Counted from the stretch's first letter, positions 8,425-18,179 are shown. The stretch is 64,000 nucleotides of DNA from a bacterium (GCA_028275345.1 JAPWUV010000003.1:62001-126000); one strand, 5' to 3'. Notes: a model not told the origin generated them from the sequence alone. Numbers and translations: made by a program.

Positions 8425-9672
8425 TCAGGTGCTCATCGATTCCAGGAACTCCCGGTTCGACTTGGTGCCGCGCATCTTTTCCAGGAGAAACTCCATAGCT
8501 TCCACGGGATTGAGCTCGGCCAGGAACTTGCGGAGGATCCAGACGCGGTTGAGCTCGTGCTTATCCAGCAGGAGCTCTTCTTTGCGCGTGCCGGACTTAT
8601 TGATGTCGATGGCCGGGAAGATGCGGCGATCCGCCAGCCTACGATCGAGCACAAGCTCCATGTTGCCCGTGCCTTTGAATTCCTCGAAGATCACGTCGTC
8701 CATTCGGCTCCCGGTGTCGATCAGGGCGGTGGCGATGATGGTGAGACTCCCGCCTTCTTCGACATTCCGGGCCGCGCCGAAGAAGCGCTTCGGCTTGTGG
8801 AGCGCGTTGGCATCCAGCCCGCCGGACAGGATCTTGCCGCTGTGCGGCACGACGGCATTGTGCGCCCGAGCTAAGCGGGTGATGCTGTCCAGCAGGATCA
8901 TCACATCGTGTTTGTACTCCACCAGCCGTTTGGCTTTCTCCAGCACCATGTCCGCCACCTGGACGTGCCGTTCAGCCGGTTCATCGAATGTGGAGCTAAT
9001 CACCTCCGCATCCACCGAGCGCTCCATATCGGTCACCTCTTCGGGTCGCTCGTCGATGAGGAGGACGATGAGCTTGATCTCGGGATGGTTCTTGAGAACG
9101 GCGTTGGCGATCTTCTGGAGAAGGGTCGTCTTCCCGGTCTTCGGCTGGGCGACGATCAGGCCGCGCTGCCCCTTCCCGATCGGCGTCAGCAGATCCATGA
9201 TCCGCATAGAGTACTCCGTCGGCGTCGTCTCCAGCCGGATCCTCTCCATCGGGTAGAGGGGAGTGAGATTGTCAAACAAAGTCCGTTGCTTGGCCTTCTC
9301 CGGTTCCTCGTAGTTGACCGCCTCGACCTTGAGGAGGGCGAAGAACCGCTCGTTCTCCTTGGGGGGCCGGATCTGCCCCGAGACGACATCGCCCGTGCGG
9401 AGATCGAAGCGTTTGATCTGGGATGGGCTCACGTAGATGTCGTCGGGCCCGGGCAGGTAGTTGAAATCGGGGGAGCGGAGAAAGCCGTACCCGTCCGGGA
9501 GGACCTCCAGAACCCCCTCGGCGAAGAGCAAGCCCTCCTGCCGCGTTTGCTCTTCCAGGATACGGAAAATGAGCTCCTGCTTCTTGAGTCCCGTGCAGCC
9601 CTCGATGTTCAACTCCTGAGCGAGCTTCAGGAGCTCCGGCATCTTCATGGCTTTGAGTTCGGCAATATCCAT
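8425..9672 (-). CDS. rho: Transcription termination factor Rho
   Basis: Rho is the hexameric RNA helicase for factor-dependent termination. The 415-residue protein has the N-terminal helix bundle ([15 protein letters not shown]), an RNA-binding cold-shock domain with GYGFLRS, the RNA-contacting segments of the primary site, Walker [10 protein letters not shown] near residue 175, Walker B LLDSITR and the Q/R-loop region (SGGLDANAL). There is no large insertion. The ATG at 9672 follows GGTGAGAAGGAC and gives the canonical length; a longer in-frame extension is unsupported. The leader contains an 18-bp palindrome (9721-9738). Confidence 0.97.
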   Translation of the reverse strand: MDIAELKAMKMPELLKLAQELNIEGCTGLKKQELIFRILEEQTRQEGLLFAEGVLEVLPDGYGFLRSPDFNYLPGPDDIYVSPSQIKRFDLRTGDVVSGQIRPPKENERFFALLKVEAVNYEEPEKAKQRTLFDNLTPLYPMERIRLETTPTEYSMRIMDLLTPIGKGQRGLIVAQPKTGKTTLLQKIANAVLKNHPEIKLIVLLIDERPEEVTDMERSVDAEVISSTFDEPAERHVQVADMVLEKAKRLVEYKHDVMILLDSITRLARAHNAVVPHSGKILSGGLDANALHKPKRFFGAARNVEEGGSLTIIATALIDTGSRMDDVIFEEFKGTGNMELVLDRRLADRRIFPAIDINKSGTRKEELLLDKHELNRVWILRKFLAELNPVEAMEFLLEKMRGTKSNREFLESMST

Positions 9673-9720
9673 GTCCTTCTCACCTCTGGTTGGATTCACG
9701 CAATTTCCCAACCTCGACAC

Positions 9721-9738
9721 TCGGTCCGTTCGGACCGA
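9721..9738. repeat. Perfect palindrome upstream of rho
   Basis: Two 8-base arms (TCGGTCCG and CGGACCGA) are separated by only TT, about 50 bp upstream of the rho ATG. The loop is too small for a stable RNA hairpin at full stem length, so a dimeric-protein operator or a leader attenuator element is possible. Confidence 0.4.
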
Positions 9739-10041
9739 ACCCCCACCCGGACCGACGGAATCATGGGCCCGCGATCAGGGAGCCCTTTGGAGCAAGTCCG
9801 GGACGCAGTGCTGCCCCTCCTGACCATGCAGGCGGTGTTTCGCTGGGATTACTTCAGGAGAGAGACCCTTCCAGGTTCGTTGATCAGCGGGATCTCTGAA
9901 GATCGCTTCCTTACGCGGAAAAGCCGGTGTTCGACATCCCGTTTCGGCTGTGGGCCCGTGCGCACCCTCTCAACGCACAACTGCCCACGTGAGTTTCACC
10001 GAGCCGCGAAAACGTGGGGAAGCCCGCGTGGACCTGGACCC
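9739..10041. other. Intergenic gap upstream of rho
   Basis: No gene is supported on either strand between the ABC ATPase stop and the rho leader. No consensus promoter and no T-tract terminator was recognised. It should nevertheless hold the rho promoter and the 3' end of the ABC ATPase transcript. A long plus-strand open frame crossing it is antisense to rho and has no Shine-Dalgarno. Confidence 0.4.
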
Positions 10042-11157
10042 CTACCCTCCTACCACGCCGATGGCTTCATCGGTCGATTTGTCGAAAAAATGAGCGCGGC
10101 GCATGTCGATTGCGATGTCGAGCTTCTCCCCCTCCCTGATCTCGTGCGTGGCAGGGAACCTGGCGACGAAGTTCGAGCCGCCCACGTTGAGATACAAGTA
10201 CAGCTCGCTCCCCATTGGTTCCACCACATCCACGGCCACTTCCATCTGGGCGGCTTCCTCCAGCCCCTCCAGTTCGTGCTTCGGATAGATGTGCTCCGGT
10301 CGGATCCCCAGGGTAGCCTCTTTCCCTACGTAGGGCTGGAGAGCTGACTCCTTGCTCCTCGGCACGCGGATTCGGAACTGCCCCTGGTCGAACCACAGGG
10401 CGTCGTCCGCCGCCACAATGCGTCCGTCCACGAAATTCATGGCCGGACTTCCGATGAACCCAGCCACGAACTTGTTCCGAGGATACTCGTACAGCCGCAA
10501 GGGGGTATCGATCTGCTGGACAACCCCATCCTTCATCACGACGATCCGATCCCCCATGGTCATCGCTTCGACCTGGTCATGGGTCACGTAGACCGTGGTC
10601 GTCTCCAGCCGCCGATGCAGTTTGCTGATCTCCGTCCGCATCTGGACCCGAACCTTAGCGTCCAGGTTCGAGAGAGGCTCGTCGAAAAGAAAGACCTTCG
10701 GCTTCCGCACAATAGCCCGGCCAACGGCCACTCGTTGTCTCTGCCCACCGGAAAGAACCTTGGGTTTCCGGTCCAGAAGCTCTTTGATGCCCAGAATCTC
10801 AGCCGCCTCCAGTACCCGCCGATGAATCTCTTCTTTCGGGTATTTGCGCAGCCTCAAGCCGAACGCCATGTTCTCATATACCGTCATGTGCGGGTAGAGG
10901 GCGTAGTTTTGGAACACCATCGCAATGTCGCGATCCTTCGGCGGCACATCGTTCACCAGTCGCTCACCGATGTAGATCTCCCCCTCGGTCACGTCCTCCA
11001 GTCCGGCAATCATCCGCAGGGTGGTGGATTTCCCACATCCGGACGGCCCCACCAGGACCACAAACTCCTTGTCCTCCACATCGATATTCACGTTGCGGAC
11101 CGCCACCACATTCTTCTCGAATACCTTGGTGACGTTCTTCAGCCTCACGCTGGCCAT
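10042..11157 (-). CDS. ABC transporter ATP-binding protein, sugar/sn-glycerol-3-P (UgpC/MsmK) type
   Basis: This 371-residue ATPase belongs to the CUT1 carbohydrate-importer class. Visible: Walker A GPSGCGKST near residue 40, Q-loop VFQNYALYP, signature LSGGQRQR near 137, Walker B FLFDEPLSNLDAKVR, switch His in THDQ, and a C-terminal TOBE/OB regulatory domain of about 130 residues (ATLGIRPEHIY). No permease or binding-protein gene is nearby, so it is an orphan ATPase that may serve several importers, as MsmK does. It has its own strong promoter. The ATG at 11157 starts the canonical MASVRLKNV; the longer frame includes the promoter and is not coding. Confidence 0.93.
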   Translation of the reverse strand: MASVRLKNVTKVFEKNVVAVRNVNIDVEDKEFVVLVGPSGCGKSTTLRMIAGLEDVTEGEIYIGERLVNDVPPKDRDIAMVFQNYALYPHMTVYENMAFGLRLRKYPKEEIHRRVLEAAEILGIKELLDRKPKVLSGGQRQRVAVGRAIVRKPKVFLFDEPLSNLDAKVRVQMRTEISKLHRRLETTTVYVTHDQVEAMTMGDRIVVMKDGVVQQIDTPLRLYEYPRNKFVAGFIGSPAMNFVDGRIVAADDALWFDQGQFRIRVPRSKESALQPYVGKEATLGIRPEHIYPKHELEGLEEAAQMEVAVDVVEPMGSELYLYLNVGGSNFVARFPATHEIREGEKLDIAIDMRRAHFFDKSTDEAIGVVGG

Positions 11158-11209
11158 GGCGATTCTCTTTTCCGGGATGATCCCCTTTGCACTCGAGAAA
11201 ACCGCGGCG

Positions 11210-11238
11210 AATTTACCAAATCGACCATGCTTTGTCAA
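11210..11238 (-). promoter_or_regulatory. Sigma-70-type promoter of the ABC ATPase gene
   Basis: A perfect TTGACA -35 (11233-11238), 17-bp spacer and TAAATT -10 (11210-11215) on the minus strand predict a start near 11203 and a leader of roughly 46 nt before the ATG at 11157. Confidence 0.75.
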
Positions 11239-11283
11239 GCCATTTTGGCCTAGCAGCCGCCTCCGAAGGCCTCGCCCCCACCC

Positions 11284-12564
11284 TCATCCGGGATCGAGCC
11301 CCAGCTCCTCGAAAATGGCCCCTACGAGATAATGGCTACCAATCCCGATGAGCGGCGATGACCCCGCCAACTGCTCGCCCCGTTTCCATGCCTCCACGGG
11401 TCCCCAGGCGATCTCCACGTCGAAACCGAGTTCTACCGCCTGAGTGGCCATTTCGTCGATCCCAGCGCTCCGGATTGTGGGCAGGGGGCAAACCACCATC
11501 CGATTGGCAAGGACCCGGAGCTGGCGCGCCATCCGGGAGAAGGGTTTGTCCGCAAGGACTCCCATCACCACCGTCGCGTCGCTGCGTTCGGGCCACAGTT
11601 CCCGAAACGTGTCCACGAAGGCTCTCACGCCCTGCACATTATGCGCCACGTCGAGCACGCGGATGGGTTCGGCCGACAGGATCTCGAACCGACCCGCCCA
11701 ACGCGTCCGCTCAATGGCCAGGCGGACCGCCTCGGCTGGGACACTGCTGGCCCACCCTCCCCCCTCGAAGGCCAGAAGGGCGAGCCCCGCGTTCCGAGCC
11801 TGGTGTCGGCCAATGAGCTGGCTACGAAGGTGCGACAGGCGAAGCTCCCTCCCCGAGTACCCAAACTCCGTCCCTTCCCGGCTCAGGCCAGCCACCCGGA
11901 TCCGGCCTTCCCTCTGCTGACGGTAGAGCCGGGCGCCCACCCGTTCCGCCTGCTCCAGCAGGACGCTCAGCGCCGCCCGTGACCGGACGTAGGTGAAGCA
12001 GGAGACGCCCGGCTTCAGGATGCCTGCCTTTTCCCGCGCAATCTCCCCCATCGAGCGCCCGAGATGGGCCTGATGATCCAAATGCACGTCCGTGATCAGT
12101 GTGACGGCCGGAGAAACCACGTTCGTCGCATCCCACCGACCGCCGAGCCCCACCTCAACCACGGCCACATCCACTTTCCTCTCCGCGAAGTAGAGGAAAG
12201 CCATTGCAGTGACGGACTCGAAGAAAGTGGCTCCACTCTCCTCGATGCGCGGTTTCAGGGTCCGGATGAGCTCGAGCAACTCCTCCCGCGCCACCGGCTC
12301 GAAATCGACCCGGATCCGCTCCTCCGCTCTGACCAGATGCGGCGAGGTGTACAGTCCCGTTCGCAGTCCCGCCGCCCGCAGAAGCGATTCCAGGAAGGCA
12401 CTGCTGGATCCCTTGCCATTCGTCCCGGCAACGTGCACCACAGCGAACTTTTTCTCGGGACGTCCAAGGTAGTTCAAAAGCGCCTCGATCCTCTCCAGTC
12501 CCGGCTTCAGCCCGAACCGGTGGCGTGAGAACAAGAATCGGATGAGCGGATGATCCTCAGACAT
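11284..12564 (-). CDS. folC: Bifunctional folylpolyglutamate synthase/dihydrofolate synthase
   Basis: FolC adds glutamate to dihydropteroate or folates using ATP. The 426-residue protein shows the Mur-ligase P-loop HVAGTNGKGS near residue 45, the TSPHL folate/ATP loop near 74, the Omega-loop region, a DVHLDHQ segment and the C-terminal Rossmann domain with VMGVLADKPF near 335. The start is a plain ATG without an obvious Shine-Dalgarno. It stands alone between hflX and the ABC ATPase. Confidence 0.93.
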   Translation of the reverse strand: MSEDHPLIRFLFSRHRFGLKPGLERIEALLNYLGRPEKKFAVVHVAGTNGKGSSSAFLESLLRAAGLRTGLYTSPHLVRAEERIRVDFEPVAREELLELIRTLKPRIEESGATFFESVTAMAFLYFAERKVDVAVVEVGLGGRWDATNVVSPAVTLITDVHLDHQAHLGRSMGEIAREKAGILKPGVSCFTYVRSRAALSVLLEQAERVGARLYRQQREGRIRVAGLSREGTEFGYSGRELRLSHLRSQLIGRHQARNAGLALLAFEGGGWASSVPAEAVRLAIERTRWAGRFEILSAEPIRVLDVAHNVQGVRAFVDTFRELWPERSDATVVMGVLADKPFSRMARQLRVLANRMVVCPLPTIRSAGIDEMATQAVELGFDVEIAWGPVEAWKRGEQLAGSSPLIGIGSHYLVGAIFEELGLDPG

Positions 12565-12800
12565 GATGGCTCACTTGGAAGAATCTTGCAACGGAATATC
12601 CCCCCTCTCCCGAGAGTTCACCCTTTTCCGGCCGAGCGATGCCGGAGCTTGCTGCTCACCGTACGGGCCACGCCCCCACGCAGGTCGTCCGCGGTCAACC
12701 TCGCCCTTTCGCCGTTCCGCGCCGCCTCCCCTCTCTCAAGTTCCGCCTCAAAGGATTAGCCGCTCGCAACCTCCCTCGGTCTACGGCCCAAAGTCCGCGA

Positions 12801-14126
12801 TCACTGGACCTGGAGCACCTGTTCCTCGGAGGCCTCCTCCGCATATTCGGAACGGCGGAGGGAGGACCGAAGCCGCGCCCACCGGTCGCGGTCGGTGCGG
12901 AACCGAACGCTGAGCTCTCCGTTTACCTCCGTCACTTCCTCGACCTCCGCCAACTGGTCGATGAGACCCAGCATCGAGGCCCGTTCCCGAGGCAGGGTTA
13001 CGGTCACCTCAATGAACTGCCGTCGAGCGAAATCCAGAATTGCGTTCCGCAGATCCTGGAGGAACATGCCGCGGGTGGCCGACACAAACACCGAGGGGCG
13101 ATACTGCTCGCGTAGGCTGGCAAAGATCCCTTTCTCGTGCACGGCGTCGATCTTATTGAACACGTAAAGCATCGGCCGGGTATCCAGCCCGAGTTGGCGT
13201 AGTACCTCGTTCACCGTCGCGATTTGCGCCGGGAAGTGGGGGTGGCTCACATCCACCACGTGGAGCAAGAGATCAGCCTCGGCAGCCTCCTCCAGCGTGC
13301 TCATGAAGGACGCCACAAGGTGGTGGGGGAGCTTCCGGATGAAGCCGACGGTGTCGATCAGGAGAATCCGGAGGCCCTTTTCCGCGCGCATGGTCCGTAC
13401 CGTCGCGTCCAGCGTAGCGAAGAGCCGGTCCTCCACGAACACGTCCGAGTTGGTCAAGGCGTTCAAGAGCGAAGACTTCCCCACGTTGGTGTAACCAACG
13501 AAGGCCGCCTTGAAGACACGGCTTCGGTGGCGACGCCGCACATCTCGTTGCTGCCGAATCTGCTGAAGCTCCCGATCCAATACGGCGATCCGGCGGCGGA
13601 TCATCCGCCGGTCCACCTCCAGTTGCGTCTCCCCGGGGCCTCGTGTGCCGATCCCACCGTATTGCCGCGAGAGGTGAGTCCACTGGCGAGTCAGTCGGGG
13701 CAGGAGGTATTTCAGTTGGGCCAGCTCAACCTGAGTCTTCGCCTCTTTGGTCCTGGCCCTCCGGGCGAAAATATCCAGGATGAGACCGCTTCGGTCCAAG
13801 ATCTTCACCCCGCAGGCCTTTTCCAGATTCTTCACCTGGACCGGCGAGAGGTCGTTGTCGAAGATCACCAGATTTGCATCGGCTTCCGAAATCATCCGCA
13901 CCAATTCATCCAGCTTCCCCTTGCCGATGAGGAAGGCGGGATTCACCCTTCCGGCATCCTGGACCAGCCTGCCCACAACCTCGGCTCCCGCCGTGTCGGC
14001 CAACAGGGCCAGCTCGTCCAGGTGCTCCTCTTCTTCCCACCGCGTCTCACCTGCCCCCGGAACCCCCACCAGGATAGCTCGCTCGCGCCTGGCCTTCGTG
14101 TCGAAGACTCTCAACTGCGACACCAC
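12801..14126 (-). CDS. hflX: Ribosome-splitting GTPase HflX
   Basis: HflX is a translational GTPase that splits stalled ribosomes. The protein is about 441 residues: an N-terminal HflX domain (LDELALLADTAGAEVVG), the glycine-rich linker GGIGTRGPGE, then a GTPase domain with G1 GYTNVGKSSLLN, G3 DTVGFIRKLP and G4 NKIDAV, and a short C-terminal domain. Tandem GTG codons (14126/14123) lie 9-12 nt after AAAGGAGG and set the start; the longer upstream frame overlaps the BatA-like gene and is not coding. Confidence 0.93.
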   Translation of the reverse strand: MVSQLRVFDTKARRERAILVGVPGAGETRWEEEEHLDELALLADTAGAEVVGRLVQDAGRVNPAFLIGKGKLDELVRMISEADANLVIFDNDLSPVQVKNLEKACGVKILDRSGLILDIFARRARTKEAKTQVELAQLKYLLPRLTRQWTHLSRQYGGIGTRGPGETQLEVDRRMIRRRIAVLDRELQQIRQQRDVRRRHRSRVFKAAFVGYTNVGKSSLLNALTNSDVFVEDRLFATLDATVRTMRAEKGLRILLIDTVGFIRKLPHHLVASFMSTLEEAAEADLLLHVVDVSHPHFPAQIATVNEVLRQLGLDTRPMLYVFNKIDAVHEKGIFASLREQYRPSVFVSATRGMFLQDLRNAILDFARRQFIEVTVTLPRERASMLGLIDQLAEVEEVTEVNGELSVRFRTDRDRWARLRSSLRRSEYAEEASEEQVLQVQ

Positions 14127-14161
14127 CTCCTCGATCCTCCTTTGCCCGAATGCGCTACCTA

Positions 14162-16267
14162 CTACACGCCGAGCGTCCCCCTTTGTTTCACCTCTTTCTC
14201 GGGCACCGTCTTCGAGATCACAAGCTCCGCGAAGAGAAGGGCGAGAACGGTACCGGCTAACCACGGCCAAAGTTCCTTGCCCCGCCGAAAGAGAGCGATG
14301 TTTCGTCGCAGTTCCGGCCCCGGCCCAAGCACCGTAGCTCCCACACTCGAGGCGAGAGCCGCCACATCGACCGGGCGCAGGTCAGCCTCCTTCGGATCCG
14401 GATTCACCGCCACGAGCCGATAAGGACGACCGTCCACAAGCATCGTGTAGATCCCAGGAAGGTCGGTTTCGCCGTAAACGACCCGTGTCCCGCCCGGTGA
14501 GGCTTCCGGCGCAAGCCTTACTCGGGTCCCGTCGGGACGTTCTACCTCGTGTACACCCCCCAGCGGCAGGCGTCCATCCACAACCTCAATGGGCTCACCG
14601 ACCAGCTGAAAGAGCCTCCCTCCGTCGGCCCTCTGGCGCGCGTAGACGGGGATCCGCTGCAAAAGGGCCACAAAGATCCCCTTTCGCGCCAGGTCGGACC
14701 ATTCCGGATCAAGGCCGGTGGTGAACAAGAGTACCTTGCCCTGGCCGGCCGCCTTTTCGCACAAGAAAGGGAGCCCATCGGCGCAGCGGAGGATGACACT
14801 CAGGCCCACTTCGCTGGCCAAGCGCAGGCCAGCATACACAATGGGTAGCGACACCGGCGGAGCCTCCGCCTCGAATACCCCCGCGAAGAGGGGATGGCTC
14901 CGGTCCATCCAGCTGACGAAGGTGGCGGGGGTCACGGAGCCCGGACGCCCGAAGGTCCCGCTCACGGGAGGCAAGCCCAGCCGCTCTAGCAACCGGAGGC
15001 TAAGCTCCCGGGGCGACACATCGGGGCCGGGAACCACCACCAGGCACCCCCCTTCCCGGACCCTTTCCACGATCTCGTCGGCGACGCGTTCGCCCAGCTC
15101 CCCCACATTCGCCAGGACGAGGGTCTCCGCCGACCGGACATCCTCTGGAGTCACGGCTCCGGGTCCACGAGCTATCACCTCGTACACCGGCACTTCGAGA
15201 CCCGGAGGACAAAGGGCGTAGCTAAGGATCTCTCGCTCCGGCGAGGAGGCAATCAAGAGCACGCGGATCCGATCCGGGATCTCGAAGGCAAACCAGAGGC
15301 GATTGTCTTCATCCAGCGCATCGTCCTCCAAGACGACCACCCCCCTCTGCCAACCCGAAGACCGCGGCACTACCCGCAACACGACCTGGCAGGCTTCTCC
15401 GGGCGCTAGGCTCAGCGTGCTCTGAGCCGCCGGCTCACCGTTCCAAAACAGCTGTACTAGCCGTTCCTGCACCGGGACATCGCCTGTGTTCGCCACCCGG
15501 GCTACGATCGACAACGGCAGGCGAGGCTGCACGATCTGGCTTTCCAACCCGACGCTCAGGAGAGACAGGTTCGCCACTCGGGTCCGCCGCACAGGGACGA
15601 GAAACATGTGGCCAAGACGGGCAATCTCGGACGCCGCCGAATCGGGCAGCGACAGGCTCCCGACAAAATCGGAGACAACGTAAACTTCGTTCCGACCGGT
15701 GGAATGAGCTTGCACCCACTGCCTGGCCAAGCGCAGCGGCTCCTCCAGGTCATTCCCTACGGGCAGAGGGCGAACCTCTTTCCAGGCGGCCGAGTCCCGG
15801 CGGTCGACGGCGGCCAATGGCAGCTGACGACAGGCAAAATGCGGGCCCCTGGGGAACAAAACCTGTCCCGCATCGGCTGCCCCCATCGTAGCCGAAATCT
15901 CTTCCACAACCTTGGAGGCCCGATCGTAGACCGAGCCCTCTTCCATCCAGAGGTCCATGCTGTACGAATCATCCAAGACCACCAACACAGCGGCTCTGGA
16001 ACCCATGCCCCTGGCCGGGACTCCCTTCGGGGCGATTGCGGGGCGGGCCGCCAGCAGCACGAGACCCACCACCACGAGGGTCCGGATCACAAGGAGCAGA
16101 ATCTCCCGCAGCCGCAGGCGCCGGATCTCCGAGTGCTCCAATTCCCGCAGAAACCGGACCGTGCTGAAAGGGAGCACCCTGGCTCTCTCGCGAGCCAGGA
16201 AATGGATCAGGATGGGGAGAGCCCCAAGTGGCAGGGCAAGAAGAGCCGCTGAGTTCAGAAAGGTCAC
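14162..16267 (-). CDS. BatA-type von Willebrand factor A membrane protein
   Basis: This 701-residue protein starts with the conserved BatA N-terminal domain (two membrane segments; LLALPLGALPILIHFLARER and REILLLVIRTLVVVGLVLLAARP regions). A vWA domain follows with the metal-ion-dependent adhesion-like DDSYSMD near residue 99, then beta-rich and GATase-like segments (ILIASSPEREILSYAL; FVSWMDRSHPLF) and a final membrane helix (LWPWLAGTVLALLFAELVI). Such proteins usually sit with MoxR and DUF58 genes, which are absent here. The start is GTG with a weak Shine-Dalgarno. The function is probably envelope-related; the exact role is unknown. Confidence 0.82.
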   Translation of the reverse strand: MTFLNSAALLALPLGALPILIHFLARERARVLPFSTVRFLRELEHSEIRRLRLREILLLVIRTLVVVGLVLLAARPAIAPKGVPARGMGSRAAVLVVLDDSYSMDLWMEEGSVYDRASKVVEEISATMGAADAGQVLFPRGPHFACRQLPLAAVDRRDSAAWKEVRPLPVGNDLEEPLRLARQWVQAHSTGRNEVYVVSDFVGSLSLPDSAASEIARLGHMFLVPVRRTRVANLSLLSVGLESQIVQPRLPLSIVARVANTGDVPVQERLVQLFWNGEPAAQSTLSLAPGEACQVVLRVVPRSSGWQRGVVVLEDDALDEDNRLWFAFEIPDRIRVLLIASSPEREILSYALCPPGLEVPVYEVIARGPGAVTPEDVRSAETLVLANVGELGERVADEIVERVREGGCLVVVPGPDVSPRELSLRLLERLGLPPVSGTFGRPGSVTPATFVSWMDRSHPLFAGVFEAEAPPVSLPIVYAGLRLASEVGLSVILRCADGLPFLCEKAAGQGKVLLFTTGLDPEWSDLARKGIFVALLQRIPVYARQRADGGRLFQLVGEPIEVVDGRLPLGGVHEVERPDGTRVRLAPEASPGGTRVVYGETDLPGIYTMLVDGRPYRLVAVNPDPKEADLRPVDVAALASSVGATVLGPGPELRRNIALFRRGKELWPWLAGTVLALLFAELVISKTVPEKEVKQRGTLGV

Positions 16268-16500
16268 TTCCGGCGGACCTCACAAGGCGGAACAGTCCTC
16301 TTTGCCATCGATACAGATCTCAATCGCTCCAGTGGCATGGCGAAAATCTCGGCACGCTGTCGATGGTCCGATTTGCCGTTCCCCCGGACGGAGGGAACGC
16401 GCCGCCTTCGCCCGAGGCCCACTCGGCCACACAGAGGCCTTGCGCGGAGATCCGCAGGGGCCATCCCCCTCGAGCCTGCTCCTCGCGCGCCCCTCAGAAT

Positions 16501-17301
16501 TCATCTCCCCTTACGCCACCAAGAGACTATCCATTTCTTGAGGCCGCCAGGCGCCCACCGTTCCAGTTCTTCGACGCAGGGTTCCGGAGGCTCGATCCTT
16601 TCCCCCCGAAGGGCGCGCATTGGGTTCTCTTGGAAAACAAGGCGGGCAAATTCCTGCCCCATGCGGTGGGCCACGAGCTGGTAGGCTTTACTCAGTAGCA
16701 GGGGCCGGCTGTTCGTGTCGTGTGCGTCGGTCGCCACGAAGTGCACGAGCCGCGCCGCGAGGAGTTTCTCCGCCACCTCACGGACTCTGTCTCCGAAGCG
16801 TCCTATGAGGCTCCCTGCATTGATCTGGAGGAGGGCCCCGCGGCGCACGAACTCGTACGCTTTCTTCGGATCCAGGAGAATCGCAGCATTCCGTTCAGGA
16901 TGAGCGATGATCGGCGTCTTCCCCTCCACCATCATCTCGAAGAAGCGCTCCGCGGCGAAGACCGGTATCCCTTGCATGGGAAACTCAACCAAGAAATAGC
17001 GCCCATTGTTGGCAAGGGTGGCTATGCGATGATCGAGGTCAAGGTTCGGCTCGATGTAGATCTCCGATCCCAGGTAAAGATGGACGGGAATCCCTTCCTC
17101 TTTGACCCGCTGCCTGAGGTCGAGGAACTTGCGGATGATTTCCCTTTCCCGCGCGAACTCGAGATTGCCCAGGATGTGAGGCGTTGCGACAACCGCCTTA
17201 ATCCCGTCGTGGGCCGCCGCCCTGAGCATTTCCAGGCTGACTTCGAGGGATCCCGGACCATCATCCACTTCCGGGATGATGTGGGCATGGATATCGATCA
17301 C
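16501..17301 (-). CDS. CpsB/CapC (YwqE)-type PHP-fold tyrosine phosphatase
   Basis: This 266-residue protein of the PHP superfamily has metal ligands visible as MIDIHAHIIP, the EVDDGP loop, TPH near residue 41, the SEIYI region, AHPERN near 138 and TDAHD near 198. CpsB/YwqE enzymes dephosphorylate bacterial tyrosine kinases that control polysaccharide export. No kinase or capsule gene is in the window. The start is GTG at the conserved MIDIH. It lies upstream of the BatA-like gene, separated by 233 bp in which I see no gene. Confidence 0.85.
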   Translation of the reverse strand: MIDIHAHIIPEVDDGPGSLEVSLEMLRAAAHDGIKAVVATPHILGNLEFAREREIIRKFLDLRQRVKEEGIPVHLYLGSEIYIEPNLDLDHRIATLANNGRYFLVEFPMQGIPVFAAERFFEMMVEGKTPIIAHPERNAAILLDPKKAYEFVRRGALLQINAGSLIGRFGDRVREVAEKLLAARLVHFVATDAHDTNSRPLLLSKAYQLVAHRMGQEFARLVFQENPMRALRGERIEPPEPCVEELERWAPGGLKKWIVSWWRKGR

Positions 17302-17386
17302 TCAGCTTGTCCTCAGATTCCCGACTGGGATCGCGAGCCATTCCGCCATGGTCCCACGCCAGAGCGCCTCACGCAGCTCCCCGTGG

Positions 17387-18145
17387 TCAAGTCGTAACGG
17401 CATTGCGCCAGTGGATGGCGCTAGCGAACTCTCGCAGCAGGGAGCGCGAACCGGACGTCTCCAATACGTTGCCGATCACGACGAAGCGGGCGCCAGCCCG
17501 AACCTTCCGGTGCGCTACCTCCGGAGTGCGGATCCCCCCGCCCACCACGACAGGGATGGACACATACTCCGCCACCGCCTGCACCATCTCGTCCGGGACG
17601 GGATTCTGAGCGCCGCTGCCGGCCTCCAGATACACCAGCTTCATGCCGAGATATTCTGCCGCCAGCGCGTGGGCCTTTGCGATGTCCGGCTTCTCGCGCG
17701 GGATGGGCCGGGTATCGCTCATGAACTCCGCACTAGTCATCTTGCCAGACTCCACCAGAATGTACCCGGTCCCAATGGCCTCAATCCCGATGGCCTTGAT
17801 CAGCGGGGCGGCGATCACCTGCAGTCCAATCAGGTGCATCGGGTTCCGCCCGCTGATCAGAGAGAGGAACAGGATGGCATCGGCGCCCGGGCATACCTGG
17901 TGCGTACTCCCGGGAAAGATGATGACAGGCACCCGAGCCACTTCCCGCACGGCTTGCACCGCCACGTGGAAACCAGGATTCAACAGCAGGCTCCCGCCCA
18001 CCAGGATCGCATCGGCTCCGTGGTCCTGAGCCTCCTCGGCTGCCCGCTGTAACCCCCGCGTGTCCGTCTTGTCCGGGTCCAGGAGCACAAGGTAGCCCGC
18101 GCCCCTGTTCTTCGCCACCTCAAGAAGCCTCTCGTAGACGCTCAC
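17387..18145 (-). CDS. Geranylgeranylglyceryl phosphate synthase-like prenyltransferase (group II)
   Basis: This TIM-barrel protein of 252 residues has all hallmark segments of the GGGP/heptaprenylglyceryl-phosphate synthase family: LLDPDKTD near residue 21, VGGS, FPGS followed by ADAILFLSLISGRNP, YILVESG, YLEAGSGAQNPVP and VVVGGGIRTPE ending in a GN phosphate site. Members join a polyprenyl diphosphate to sn-glycerol-1-phosphate through an ether bond, the first archaeal-type lipid step. The GTG start follows AGGTGG by 7 nt. It is encoded between alaS and the CpsB-like gene. Chain length and real product are not readable. Confidence 0.88.
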   Translation of the reverse strand: MSVYERLLEVAKNRGAGYLVLLDPDKTDTRGLQRAAEEAQDHGADAILVGGSLLLNPGFHVAVQAVREVARVPVIIFPGSTHQVCPGADAILFLSLISGRNPMHLIGLQVIAAPLIKAIGIEAIGTGYILVESGKMTSAEFMSDTRPIPREKPDIAKAHALAAEYLGMKLVYLEAGSGAQNPVPDEMVQAVAEYVSIPVVVGGGIRTPEVAHRKVRAGARFVVIGNVLETSGSRSLLREFASAIHWRNAVTT

Positions 18146-18179
18146 GCGTGTTCCACCTGGCTCTGCGTAACAGGCCCTC

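Noticed and set aside
8908-10347. Long plus-strand open frame of 479 codons over rho and its leader
   Set aside because: It is antisense to a certain rho gene, has no family motif or Shine-Dalgarno, and its length is explained by GC-rich codon bias of the opposite strand. The same holds for other long plus-strand frames in the window.
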